DNA of 38,127 nt from Pseudomonadota bacterium (lineage in GTDB: Bacteria; Pseudomonadota; Alphaproteobacteria; Rhodospirillales; Magnetospirillaceae): positions 1 through 38,127 of the forward strand of contig JAEXAH010000131.1 of NCBI GenBank assembly GCA_023458315.1, read 5' to 3'. Positions 16,801-24,410 of the stretch are shown piece by piece. Under the pieces are notes generated by a model. That model worked only from the letters and a program-made list of their open reading frames with translations. It was not told where the DNA came from and did not search any database. A program made the translations under genes and the position numbers. The stretch's first letter is position 1. Each line of letters starts with the position of its first letter.

Positions 16801-19800
16801 CGCCCATGCCGATGGCGATTTCACGCTGAAGGTGTTCGCCATCGTCAAGGACCGCGATGCCGGGACGGCGCGCGACACCGCCTATGACCAGACCTACCAC
16901 GACACCGCCCAGGCCACCGCCACCGTGCAGGTGACGGTGTCGGCGGTGGCCGACCAGCCCGGCGTGTTCGACGTGGTCGCGGTCGGCGTCGAGGACAAGT
17001 GGATCGCCGTCAACCTGACCAATGTGGGGCTGGTGGACACCGACGGTTCGGAAACCCTGACCGTGACCATTTCCGGCGTGCCGACCGGCCTGGTTCTGGA
17101 ATCGGCGGGCGGCATCCCGCTGGAGCAGGTGGATGCCAACACCTGGAAGATCGGCCCCGCCGCCAGCACCGAGCAGATGAAGGGCTGGCTGGAGGATTCC
17201 GACCTGCGCATCACCGGTCTGGCGACCATCAAGGAAGATCAGAATTTCAGCTTCCCGCTGACGGTGACGGCGACCGCCACCGAAAACGGCACCGATGGCC
17301 AGGTGGCGACCGCCACCGCCACCCGCACCACCACCTTGGGCGTCACCGTGTTCGCCGATGCCGACATTCCGGTGGTGGACGTGCTGAAGGGCGCCAGCAT
17401 TCCCACCGCCGAAACGGTGGGCGAGGATGCGTTGTATAACCTTCGGGACGCCATCAAGGCCTATTCCGGCGAGGATTCCGACGATTACGTCGGCCGTATC
17501 GCCGAAGCCTATGGCTGGCAAAGCAAGGACGGCTCGGAAACCCTGTCGTTCAAGATCACCGTGCCCAACGCCTGCACCATCAAGGTCGGCGCCACCACCC
17601 ACACCCTGGCGGCGGGCGGCGAACTGACGGTGTCGGCCAAGGATATCGTGGACGGCAACGTCTCGGTGGGCGGCATCGCCAATTGGGCCAGCCGCGACGG
17701 CAACGACGTGCTGCGCTTCGACCTGACCCCCATCGCCACCGAAAGCGACGCGGCGGCCAACACCTCGGCGATTGCCGCCAGCAACGCGCTGACCGACCAG
17801 GATCTGTCCCGCTCGGCCACCGCCTCCGGCGTCACCAAGTCGTTCTATCTGCACGTCACCCCCGAGGCCGACACCACCGACATCGTGGTCGCCGCCTCGG
17901 GCCGCGAGGATGCGGCGGGCATTCCCATCGCCCCGGCCATCACCCTGCGTGACGCCGACGGCTCGGAAGTGCTGAGCGGCTTCGTCGAGATCATGGTCAA
18001 GAGCGACGGCGCGGGCGCCTTCGCGGGCGCCATCACCTTCGCGGGCGGCGGCATGGTGGATGCGGGCGTGGAAACCTACGAGGGCGTGACCTATCACGTC
18101 TTCAAGGTGCCGGTGGGGCAATTGGCCCATTCCGGCAGCACCTATACCCTGAACGGCCTGAACTTCGTTCCCACCGCCGAATCCGACCTGGACATCCAGT
18201 ACCGCATCCGCGCCACCACTTCGGAAGCGGGCAATTCCAGCAGCTACGCCACGGTCAGCAGCCTGTCCACCCTGACGGTGGCGGCGGTGGCCGACGCCCC
18301 GGTGCTGACCGTCGGCGCGCCGGGCGCCACCACCGACGGCGCCGGGCTCGTCACCGTGCACGATGCCGAGGACGGCCGCAGCGGCGGCATCGTCCGCCTG
18401 GATCTGGGCGCCGCGCTCAAGGATGGCGACGGCTCGGAAGTGCTCAGCAACGTCGAACTGCGCCAGGTGCCCACCGGTTGGGGCGTGGTGACGGTGGACG
18501 CGGCGGGCAACAAGGTGGCGCTGGTCGGCGCCGATCCCGACGGCGACGGCCGGTTCACCTTCGTCCTCGACCCCGTCCTCTTCAAGACCGGGTCGGGCCT
18601 GAGCGTGGCGCTGGTGCCGCCCGCCAATTCCGACGTGGACGTGGCGGGCATCCAGTTCTGGGCCAAGACCACCGAGACGGCGCCCATGACCGGCGGCCGC
18701 GCCGCCACCGACAATCAGATCGACACCGCCACGGCGGAAAAGACCCTGACCTTCGACGTGCGGCTTGACCCCGTGGCCGACCAGCCGACGCTGATGGTGG
18801 TCAACGCCCGCACCGACGAGGACACCACGGTCGCCCTGGACATCCGCGCCGCCGTCACCGATGCCGACGAAACCGCGACCGTGACCATCACCGGCGTGCC
18901 GGACAAGGGCGTGCTGAGCTATACCGACGCCGACGGCGTGGTGCACAGCGTGACCTTCGGCAACGGCGTCACCGCGCTGACCTGCTCGGCGGCCGAGGCG
19001 CGCAGCCTGCGCTTCACCCCGCCCAAGGACGCCAGCGGCACCTATACCCTGACCGTCACCGCCACCGCGACCGACACCGATCCCGAGGGGCTGGCGGCGG
19101 CCAGCACCGCCACCCGCACCACCACCCTGGACGTCAGCGTCAAGGGCGTGAACGACGCCATCCTGGATGCGGCGGGCAACGTGGTGAACGCCGCCAGCGG
19201 CAATTTGACCGCCAGCGGCACCGAGGACGCCAACGGCAATCTGGTCAGCCTGGGCCTGGGCGATTACCGCATCGACGATGTGGACGGCTCGGAAACCCTG
19301 AGCGCGGTGATCCAGGGCCTGCCGTCCGGCGTCACCCTGGTGGTCAAGACCGAGGCGGGCATCCAGGATTTGTCCTCGACCCTGCAATATGCCGGCAAGG
19401 ATTCCGGCGGCGCCCCCATCTGGTCGGTGCCGTCCCAGTACCTGAAATACGTCTATGTCCAGGTGCCGCATAATTATTCCGGCGATTTCAACCTGTCGGT
19501 GCGGCTGGTCGAAACCGAGGCGGACGGCGCCGCCACCGCCTATGACAAGACCCTGACGGTGACGGTGCGGCCCGACGTGGACGCCCCCGGCGGCTGGGTC
19601 AGCGGCAGCTATGTGGAGGATCATTACGGCGCCGGGGGCGGGCTGGCCTTCGGCCTCAACGCCAGCGTCAACGACGGCGCCCTCGCCCTGTCGGCCCTGG
19701 GCGACGGCGGCGTCGAACGCATCACCGCCCTGTCGGCCAGCGTCAACGTGGACGCCATGGTCGCCGCCAACGGCGGCACCACCACCGGCATTCACGTCAC

Positions 19801-22800
19801 CGGCCCCAACGGCGCCGATTACGGCGTCGAACTGGTGGACGGCCATTACGTCATCCGCCTGACCGGCCTGTCCGTGACCGAAGGCGCCAGCGTCAGCCTG
19901 TCCGGCTTCACCCTGTACGGCGTGCCCGAGGACTGGTCGCGGGACGTGCCGGTGACGGTGTCGGTGACGGTCAAGGACGGCGCCGAGGAGAAAACCTTCA
20001 GCAAGCCGTCCAGCATCGTCCTGACCCCCGACGCCGACGCGCCCAGCCTGACCTTCGCCTCGACCGATCCCGGCCACGTCTACACGGCGGGCGGTGACGG
20101 CAAGACCATCACCATCATCGCCGAGAACGGCATCGCCACCACCGATGCCGACGGTTCGGAAAGCTTCTACGTGGTGGTGTCGGGCGTGCCCAACGGCGTG
20201 GTGGTGCAAGGCGGCATCAACAACGGCGACGGCAGTTGGACCCTGCCCACCGGCCAGTCCAAGGTGGTGCTGGTGGATCATGGCGGCGCCGGAACCTCGG
20301 CCCTGACCATCAAGACGGTCGTCACCGACCGCGACCAGGACGGCAGCGGCAGCAACACCAAGACCTTCACCAACACCGTCACCGTCGATTACGGAACCGG
20401 CGGTGGTGGTGGCGGCGGCGGCACCGAACTGAACATGAGCGCGGCGGTGTCCGGCACCCTGGCGACGACCGAGGATTCCTCGCTCAGCCTGTCCGCCCTG
20501 GGCGTCACCGTCTCGGACGGCAGCGGCGCCACCTTCGCGGTGGCGGCCGACGGCACCGTCACCGCCACCTCGGCCTCGGGCACCGCCCTGGGCGAAGTGG
20601 GCAGCGTCAGCCTGGCGGTGCAGGTGCCCAGCGGCTGGAGCCTGTCGGGCAGCGGCATCTATCTGCTGTCCGATGTGGGCGGCGTGCAAACCTATACCGT
20701 GCCCTATGCGGCGCGCGGCAACGTCACCCTGACCCCGCCCAAGGATTACGCCGGAACCGGCGTGTCGCTGGACGTGCGCGCCGTCGTCACCGACAGCCAC
20801 GGCCATTACAGTCTGGCGGGCGGCGGCATCGCCCATCTGCCCGTCACCGTGACCCCGGAAACCGACGGCGCCACCATCAGCGCCAGCGTCGGCACGGCGA
20901 CCGAGGACGCGGCGGCCATTCCCATCACCCTGACGGTGTCGGACAAGGAAACCCAGTTCTTCTCGGAAACCCTGGCCGACGGCACCATCACCGTGAAGGT
21001 GGACGCGGTGGGCGGCCACCTGCCCGGCACCCTGGAAACCGGCACCTTGCCCAGCGGCGCGGTGGTGGCGGCGGGGGCGGTGCCCGGCACCTACACCATC
21101 ACCCTGACCCCGGCGCAGATGGACGCCTTCGCCAACGGCGCCAGCCACGGTTTCACCCTGGCCGGGCTGAATTTCGTGCCCGCCGCCAATTTCGCGGGCT
21201 CGGTCAGCATCGGCTTCACCGCCCAGGTGCAGGATACCGGCAGCGACGTGGAAAGCTCGACCTCGACCGTCCGCTTCGACGTCAGCCCGGTGATCGACCA
21301 GACCACCTACAGCGTCGGCACCATGGTCGGCAACGAAGACCGGCCCATCGCCCTGAACCTGACCATCAACCACCAGGATCTGGCGGGCACCGGCGATTGG
21401 GGTTCGGAAACCGCGTCGGTGGTGATCAGCGGCGTGCCCGCCGGGGCGATCATCGCCGGGGCCACCAACAACGGCCCGACCACGATCAACGGCGTCACCA
21501 CCTATTCGTGGACGGTGAACCGCTCCAGCCTGACCATCACCGAGCAGGGCATCACCCTGAACGGCGTCACCTATACCTCGCCGCGCGACGATTCCGCGGA
21601 CCCGCAACTGACCTTCACCACCTATGTGTTCGAGAAAGGGGTGGCCGAGCCGACCTCGACCTCGATCACCTGCACGGTGACGGTCAACGGCATCACCGAC
21701 GGCGCCAGCCTGAATCCCAACAACGCCAGCGGCCTTGAAGATCAGGCGGTCGCCATCGATCTGGGCCTGCAAAAGCTGGACTTCACCGAAGACACCAGCG
21801 TCACCGTCTCGGGCGTGCCCGACGGCTGCGTCTTCCAGAACGGCGCGGGCGGCGCGGTGGGCAGCGCCGGGACGCTGGATGCCGCCACCGGCACCCGCAC
21901 CTGGACCTTCTCGGCGGCCGAGGTGATGGCGCTGGGGCTGGCCACGGGCGGCGTGCTGTACGTGGTCGGTCCGACCCATGTCTCGGGCAGTTGGACCCTG
22001 ACCGCCCAGGCGTTCACCCTGGACCCCGACGGGAATGTGGCGACCCAGGTGGCCAGCAATCCGTTGCCGCTGACCCTGACCCTGGCGGCGGTGGCCAATG
22101 CGCCGGACCTGTCCGCCGCCTCGGCCATCCGCTTCGACGAGGACGGCCAGCACAGCCTGAACCTGCGGGCGGACCTCAAGGATCTGGACGGGTCGGAATC
22201 CCTGTCCGTGACCATCACCGGCGCCCCCGCGGGCAGCATCATCCGCGTCAATACCGGCACCGACGACAATCCGGTGTGGCAGGACGTGCACGGCCAGGAC
22301 GGCACCTGGACCATCTCGGCCGGGACCGCCCTCAGCCTGGGCAAGCTTTCTGTGAAGACCCCGGACAATTACAACGGCAGCTTCGACCTGAACGTGGTCG
22401 CCAGCGCCACGGAAAAGACCGGTGGCTCGGCGGTGTCCCAGACCAAGGTGATCAACGTCACCGTGGACGCGGTCAACGACGCCCCGGTGATGAGTGTGGT
22501 CAGCGGCGGCATCGGCATCGAGGCCGGCGCCCACACCGCGCCCATCACCTTGCTGAAGGCCGCCGACAGCCTGACGGTGACGGATGTGGACTTCACCGGC
22601 GCCGGTGTCCTGTCTGGCCTGGACGTCCGCATCAGCGGCGGCAGCGGCCTGACCGCCGCCGACAGCCTGTCGCTGACCGGTCTGCCCGTCACCCTGGCCG
22701 AGAACGGGTCGCTGATCGCCACCCTCAGCGGCGGCGCGGTGGTCGCCATCAGCTACAACGCGGCGACCCATACCCTCAGCTTCAGCGGCGACGCCACCCC

Positions 22801-24172
22801 GGCGCAATATGCCGATCTGGCCCGTCACGTGGTGTTCACCAGCAGCACCGGCACCCTGGCGGCGGGAACGCGCGAAGTCACCTTCACCGCCTATGACACC
22901 GATGGTGCCGCCAGCATCGGCAGCAGCACCGGCATCACCGTGACGGTCAACGGCACCGCCACGCTGGGCGGCGCGGCGGCGGGCGATCTGGCGTTCTCGG
23001 GCAGCGGGGCGCTGGTCCTGCCCGCCGCCACCATCACCACCACCGAGGATGCCGCCCCGGTCGCCCTGGGCCTGGACATGGCGGGGGTGGCCGATCCCGA
23101 TCTGCACGTCACCATCACCGGCATGCCCGCCAACACGGTGTTCCGCGACGCCGACGGCAATCCGGTGGCCCTGGACACCCTGACCGCCGGGCAATTGTCC
23201 GGGCTTAGGGTGGACCTGCCCGACGACTGGAACGGCACCGCCATCCTGACGGTCAGCGCCAGCGCCGGGACCACCACGCTCAGCGAACAGGTGACGCTGA
23301 ACGTGGCGGCGGTCAACGACGCCCCGGTCGCCACCCTGGACGATCCCACCCAGGTTGTGGATGCCGACACGGTGACGTCGCCGCTGCATGTGCTGGCCGG
23401 GGCCGGTCTGGATTTCGCCGACGTGGACGGCACGCGATTCAGCGGCATGACCGTGCAATTGCAGACCGGCGCCCAATTGGGCGACACGCTGGGCCTGGAC
23501 GGCTATGACATCGCCCTCAACACCGGCGGCCAATTGGTGGTGCGCGGCACCGATATCGTGGTGTCCTATGACAAGGACAGCCATACCCTGAGCTTCAGCG
23601 GGCTGGCCGATCACGACGTCTATGAAAACCTGGCGCGGTCGGTGGTGTTGTCCAACACCTCGGACAGCCTGAGCACCGGGACCCGCACCTTCGCCGTCAC
23701 CCTGTCCGATGAAAGCCACGCCGCCAGCCTGCCGCTGACCAGCACGCTGGAGATCGGCAACGGCGTGGAATCCACGCTGACCCTGACCGCCGAGGCGCAT
23801 GGCTCGGTCTATTGGCAGGATGCCACGCCGGTTCTGAACGGTTCGGACGGCGCCGATTCCATGCAGGTGCAGATGGGCATCGACTGGTCGGTGAACGGCA
23901 ATGGCGGCGCCGACACGCTGATGCTGGGCAGCCAGCCCAACGACTGGACCTTCACCGTGGACAACGTCGACGGTCTGGTCCATCTGGCCTCGGCCTCGAC
24001 CGGGTTGCACGGCGTCATCAACATCGACAGCCAGACCCTGGTCGACGGCCATGGCAGCCCGTTCAGCGTCACCGGCGATCAGGTGGTGTTCAACGGCTCG
24101 GCCAATGGCAGCATCGATTTCACCAACGGCCACCACGTGGACTTCACCAGCCTGGAGAAGATCCACGGGTGA
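10814..24172 (+). CDS. Giant type I secreted repeat protein (4452 residues), probable surface adhesin
   Basis: No Sec signal; secretion is predicted through the three upstream genes. Residues 1-198 are non-repetitive and end in a Pro/Ala-rich linker (about 145-198). About 29 Ig/cadherin-like modules of 120-165 residues follow, most opening with VADAP or VNDAP and many carrying D-x-DGSE-x-L with VSGVPxG, the pattern of tandem type I secretion target repeats (T1SS-143-like, recalled). Residues 318-2491 form three super-repeats of five modules each. A Gly8 tract lies at 3196-3203. The C-terminal 135 residues contain two degenerate RTX-like nonapeptides (NGSDGADSM at 4342 and NGNGGADTL at 4361) and probably the secretion signal. 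Strong GGAGGG ribosome site. No LapG-type dialanine cleavage site was recognised. The adhesin role is inferred from architecture. Confidence 0.93.
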   Translation: MADQVETNAAEGVTDAADQNLQTLDALHLDGKGAPSLDEADERSLGNSGDTRPDDVTGNANVVSAGRSTYEQMVQGGIREQAAVPTSDNIVVDTVQPSFRDNAVDAQFDAVQPGFTPPPATDLPETRPQPERQQSSAPDQLVTRDPLQPAPAAPQGDGAPAPAAPAAAPVLAEPEVVVAPPAEEPEPAKGPTEPVTPKVADAPSVLAAAASGTEDRDTRLDITIATADRDGGNESITGITIGNVPAGFSFVDSTGRAVGISSGGGTWSFTQVQIKDLYLRQPHNYSGDVALTVTATASESSGGSASTSQILTVHVEAVADAPGLTARDVAGMEDALIPLSISVTNNDTGNEGTGATAAETQTVYIDRLPNGAALVDGTTGQTITQRLDSALVIGGTTIPAGSYVVNSAQLASLKVQSAANDSHDFQLDVWATSTEPSNGSVAVTGFQTVNVDVGIVAPTVSGSGGGLEGQWSTLSLTGTVNHDLAGDQETLTVYIENLPPGAQIRFADGTTPIATVVGGVTRYDVTGHLSDTQVRWSDGRSDADMDLTVRGVVHDTDIGTGRETALGDATAPDWNQSTANVHVTVQAVADGPSGLSASGIGVEDKWFDLNVTTGLIDTDGSEKLTVEITGPAGFLLADKTDTAHPYTGVTSADGATITYTLTPAQLSGLQMRAKGDSDADIRLTITATATETASGAGQVATATASRTMDLDVQILSDADKPIVSVVKDTQTIDEDGLFDLSKSVGGTFSDGTTNHAAVSGGSAETGSTLGATTSQDGSETITYRITANQDARISLDGGSTSRVFANGESITVSAADIANGKVQLGGPSDWASSTGAPTLTFKVVTIATEATNDDSKETTAALSRETVRESDPAILTIAVNPVADVATARLSVVASGYEDGLSGTGNHTAGASGAGIAVTPTLVLTDADHSERPTGLVTITSSDPAMTGGTLEYNGVAVTPTTDAAGKTTWTISGASFATADNASFTLSGLVFRPAANSDADPKYDLAVQFQDTNGGTTATIQVQDQTIIVQAVADAPTLSTVAAGGWESASGTSDIALGINAALTDGDGSETLYVYVTGIPQGAATLSAYSSVSTADVTIGGVTIPGSAANPVYKLTADQLTNLKLQVAQGYSEDMQLKVYAESVETRGGDVAVTGPTTLNVDIGVLAPTITGANAVSGAEDSYIQLSSLSTSRAAGDATDGIAVYIEDLPTGATLYKLVDGAHVALTPTSYKDASGASHNGYDVTALRGANGELSGVYLKWDAAHKATDIDFTLRSVVADNDADASADAGGVDRNTPYGQTYNDITEKVESVHVTVVANADAPVLTASAIGVEDKGVALTINPALVDADGSETLTVTVSGVPAGVMLSAGTMGATAADGTTTWTFGPVGDSDSMRTLLSNLRMTGLPANSDADFNITVRATATETETGAQVGTATAYTEQVVNVKVLSDADKPVVSVVKDTQTIAEDGLFSLAQSVTGTFSDGFVGSHKAATGTAGETDSVQGESASKDGSETITYRITADQDSRITLDGGTTVQNFAKGTTIEVSAADLASGKVRVGGVADWASSDAAPNLTFKIVAVATEARGAADDALAGGLPADLTRTGVALSDPATLTIAVNPVADLGSASLTVSASGYEDGLANGSNHASGASGAGIAVTPTLTLTDADHSERPTGLVTITSADANMIAGVLEYNGTAIVPTHDGAGTYTWTIPAGSFATTDNSAFTLTGLVFRPQANNAADPKFNLAVEFQDTNSGVTATKSVSNQTITVQAVADAPTIVTADTATWESASGVKTLALNITPTASADADGSETLYVLVTNLPSAAGKIIGTNVTTITSGTESGLAASTSNPIYKIPADDLPSLRLQLKQGYSSDLSLKVYSQTVEAENNDKALSAPSTLKVDIGVLDPVISGPTSLSGNEDALISLSSVKAAITAAGDNETRTVYVEAADSVTLYDKDGNALQRVEFTDAAGVKHSGFNVSANLTTAGNLDVSARNSDAHADGDFTLKVFAIVKDRDAGTARDTAYDQTYHDTAQATATVQVTVSAVADQPGVFDVVAVGVEDKWIAVNLTNVGLVDTDGSETLTVTISGVPTGLVLESAGGIPLEQVDANTWKIGPAASTEQMKGWLEDSDLRITGLATIKEDQNFSFPLTVTATATENGTDGQVATATATRTTTLGVTVFADADIPVVDVLKGASIPTAETVGEDALYNLRDAIKAYSGEDSDDYVGRIAEAYGWQSKDGSETLSFKITVPNACTIKVGATTHTLAAGGELTVSAKDIVDGNVSVGGIANWASRDGNDVLRFDLTPIATESDAAANTSAIAASNALTDQDLSRSATASGVTKSFYLHVTPEADTTDIVVAASGREDAAGIPIAPAITLRDADGSEVLSGFVEIMVKSDGAGAFAGAITFAGGGMVDAGVETYEGVTYHVFKVPVGQLAHSGSTYTLNGLNFVPTAESDLDIQYRIRATTSEAGNSSSYATVSSLSTLTVAAVADAPVLTVGAPGATTDGAGLVTVHDAEDGRSGGIVRLDLGAALKDGDGSEVLSNVELRQVPTGWGVVTVDAAGNKVALVGADPDGDGRFTFVLDPVLFKTGSGLSVALVPPANSDVDVAGIQFWAKTTETAPMTGGRAATDNQIDTATAEKTLTFDVRLDPVADQPTLMVVNARTDEDTTVALDIRAAVTDADETATVTITGVPDKGVLSYTDADGVVHSVTFGNGVTALTCSAAEARSLRFTPPKDASGTYTLTVTATATDTDPEGLAAASTATRTTTLDVSVKGVNDAILDAAGNVVNAASGNLTASGTEDANGNLVSLGLGDYRIDDVDGSETLSAVIQGLPSGVTLVVKTEAGIQDLSSTLQYAGKDSGGAPIWSVPSQYLKYVYVQVPHNYSGDFNLSVRLVETEADGAATAYDKTLTVTVRPDVDAPGGWVSGSYVEDHYGAGGGLAFGLNASVNDGALALSALGDGGVERITALSASVNVDAMVAANGGTTTGIHVTGPNGADYGVELVDGHYVIRLTGLSVTEGASVSLSGFTLYGVPEDWSRDVPVTVSVTVKDGAEEKTFSKPSSIVLTPDADAPSLTFASTDPGHVYTAGGDGKTITIIAENGIATTDADGSESFYVVVSGVPNGVVVQGGINNGDGSWTLPTGQSKVVLVDHGGAGTSALTIKTVVTDRDQDGSGSNTKTFTNTVTVDYGTGGGGGGGGTELNMSAAVSGTLATTEDSSLSLSALGVTVSDGSGATFAVAADGTVTATSASGTALGEVGSVSLAVQVPSGWSLSGSGIYLLSDVGGVQTYTVPYAARGNVTLTPPKDYAGTGVSLDVRAVVTDSHGHYSLAGGGIAHLPVTVTPETDGATISASVGTATEDAAAIPITLTVSDKETQFFSETLADGTITVKVDAVGGHLPGTLETGTLPSGAVVAAGAVPGTYTITLTPAQMDAFANGASHGFTLAGLNFVPAANFAGSVSIGFTAQVQDTGSDVESSTSTVRFDVSPVIDQTTYSVGTMVGNEDRPIALNLTINHQDLAGTGDWGSETASVVISGVPAGAIIAGATNNGPTTINGVTTYSWTVNRSSLTITEQGITLNGVTYTSPRDDSADPQLTFTTYVFEKGVAEPTSTSITCTVTVNGITDGASLNPNNASGLEDQAVAIDLGLQKLDFTEDTSVTVSGVPDGCVFQNGAGGAVGSAGTLDAATGTRTWTFSAAEVMALGLATGGVLYVVGPTHVSGSWTLTAQAFTLDPDGNVATQVASNPLPLTLTLAAVANAPDLSAASAIRFDEDGQHSLNLRADLKDLDGSESLSVTITGAPAGSIIRVNTGTDDNPVWQDVHGQDGTWTISAGTALSLGKLSVKTPDNYNGSFDLNVVASATEKTGGSAVSQTKVINVTVDAVNDAPVMSVVSGGIGIEAGAHTAPITLLKAADSLTVTDVDFTGAGVLSGLDVRISGGSGLTAADSLSLTGLPVTLAENGSLIATLSGGAVVAISYNAATHTLSFSGDATPAQYADLARHVVFTSSTGTLAAGTREVTFTAYDTDGAASIGSSTGITVTVNGTATLGGAAAGDLAFSGSGALVLPAATITTTEDAAPVALGLDMAGVADPDLHVTITGMPANTVFRDADGNPVALDTLTAGQLSGLRVDLPDDWNGTAILTVSASAGTTTLSEQVTLNVAAVNDAPVATLDDPTQVVDADTVTSPLHVLAGAGLDFADVDGTRFSGMTVQLQTGAQLGDTLGLDGYDIALNTGGQLVVRGTDIVVSYDKDSHTLSFSGLADHDVYENLARSVVLSNTSDSLSTGTRTFAVTLSDESHAASLPLTSTLEIGNGVESTLTLTAEAHGSVYWQDATPVLNGSDGADSMQVQMGIDWSVNGNGGADTLMLGSQPNDWTFTVDNVDGLVHLASASTGLHGVINIDSQTLVDGHGSPFSVTGDQVVFNGSANGSIDFTNGHHVDFTSLEKIHG
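11765..18286 (+). repeat. Threefold super-repeat inside the giant gene
   Basis: Three consecutive copies of the same five-module block: 11765-13909 (residues 318-1032, 715 aa), 13910-16123 (1033-1770, 738 aa) and 16124-18286 (1771-2491, 721 aa). Module order is the same in each. The fourth module (PxVSVVKDTQTI...WAS...ATE) recurs at codons starting 12980, 15179 and 17375, spaced 2199 and 2196 bases. Copies one and two are much closer to each other than to copy three. Confidence 0.85.
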
Positions 24173-24187
24173 CGTCGGGGAAACAAG

Positions 24188-24221
24188 AAAGGCGGCTTGG
24201 TTTCCCAAGCCGCCTTTTTTT
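24188..24221 (+). terminator. Rho-independent terminator of the giant gene
   Basis: A perfect 13-base-pair stem, AAAGGCGGCTTGG (24188-24200) with TTTC loop and complement to 24217, running into seven T residues (24215-24221). It lies 16 bases after the stop codon. Confidence 0.95.
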
Positions 24222-24229
24222 ATGGGTCT

Positions 24230-24400
24230 TCGCGGATTTGCGGGTCTGTTGGCCCAGCAGCCGTTTCCGTCATGCCCGGACTTGATCCGGGCATCCACGC
24301 GGCGCCGCCTGTTCCCGTCTTTCCGCTGAGATGCCCGCGGACAAACGTGGATGGCCGGGTCAAGCCCGGCCATGACGAGCACTGCCCCGCAAATCCGCGA
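24230..24400. repeat. Nested palindromic intergenic repeat (REP/MITE-like)
   Basis: An outer perfect 15-base inverted pair (24230-24244 and 24386-24400; core GCGGATTTGCGGG) encloses two 32-base inverted copies (24268-24299 and 24346-24377). Each of those is itself palindromic: CATGCCCGG-acttgat-CCGGGCAT and ATGGCCGGG-tcaag-CCCGGCCAT. The CGTCATGCCCGG...CCGGGCATCCACG type is a common intergenic palindrome of alphaproteobacteria (recalled). It fills the gap between the convergent giant gene and the membrane-protein gene. Confidence 0.8.
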
Positions 24401-24410
24401 TGAACCTTTT

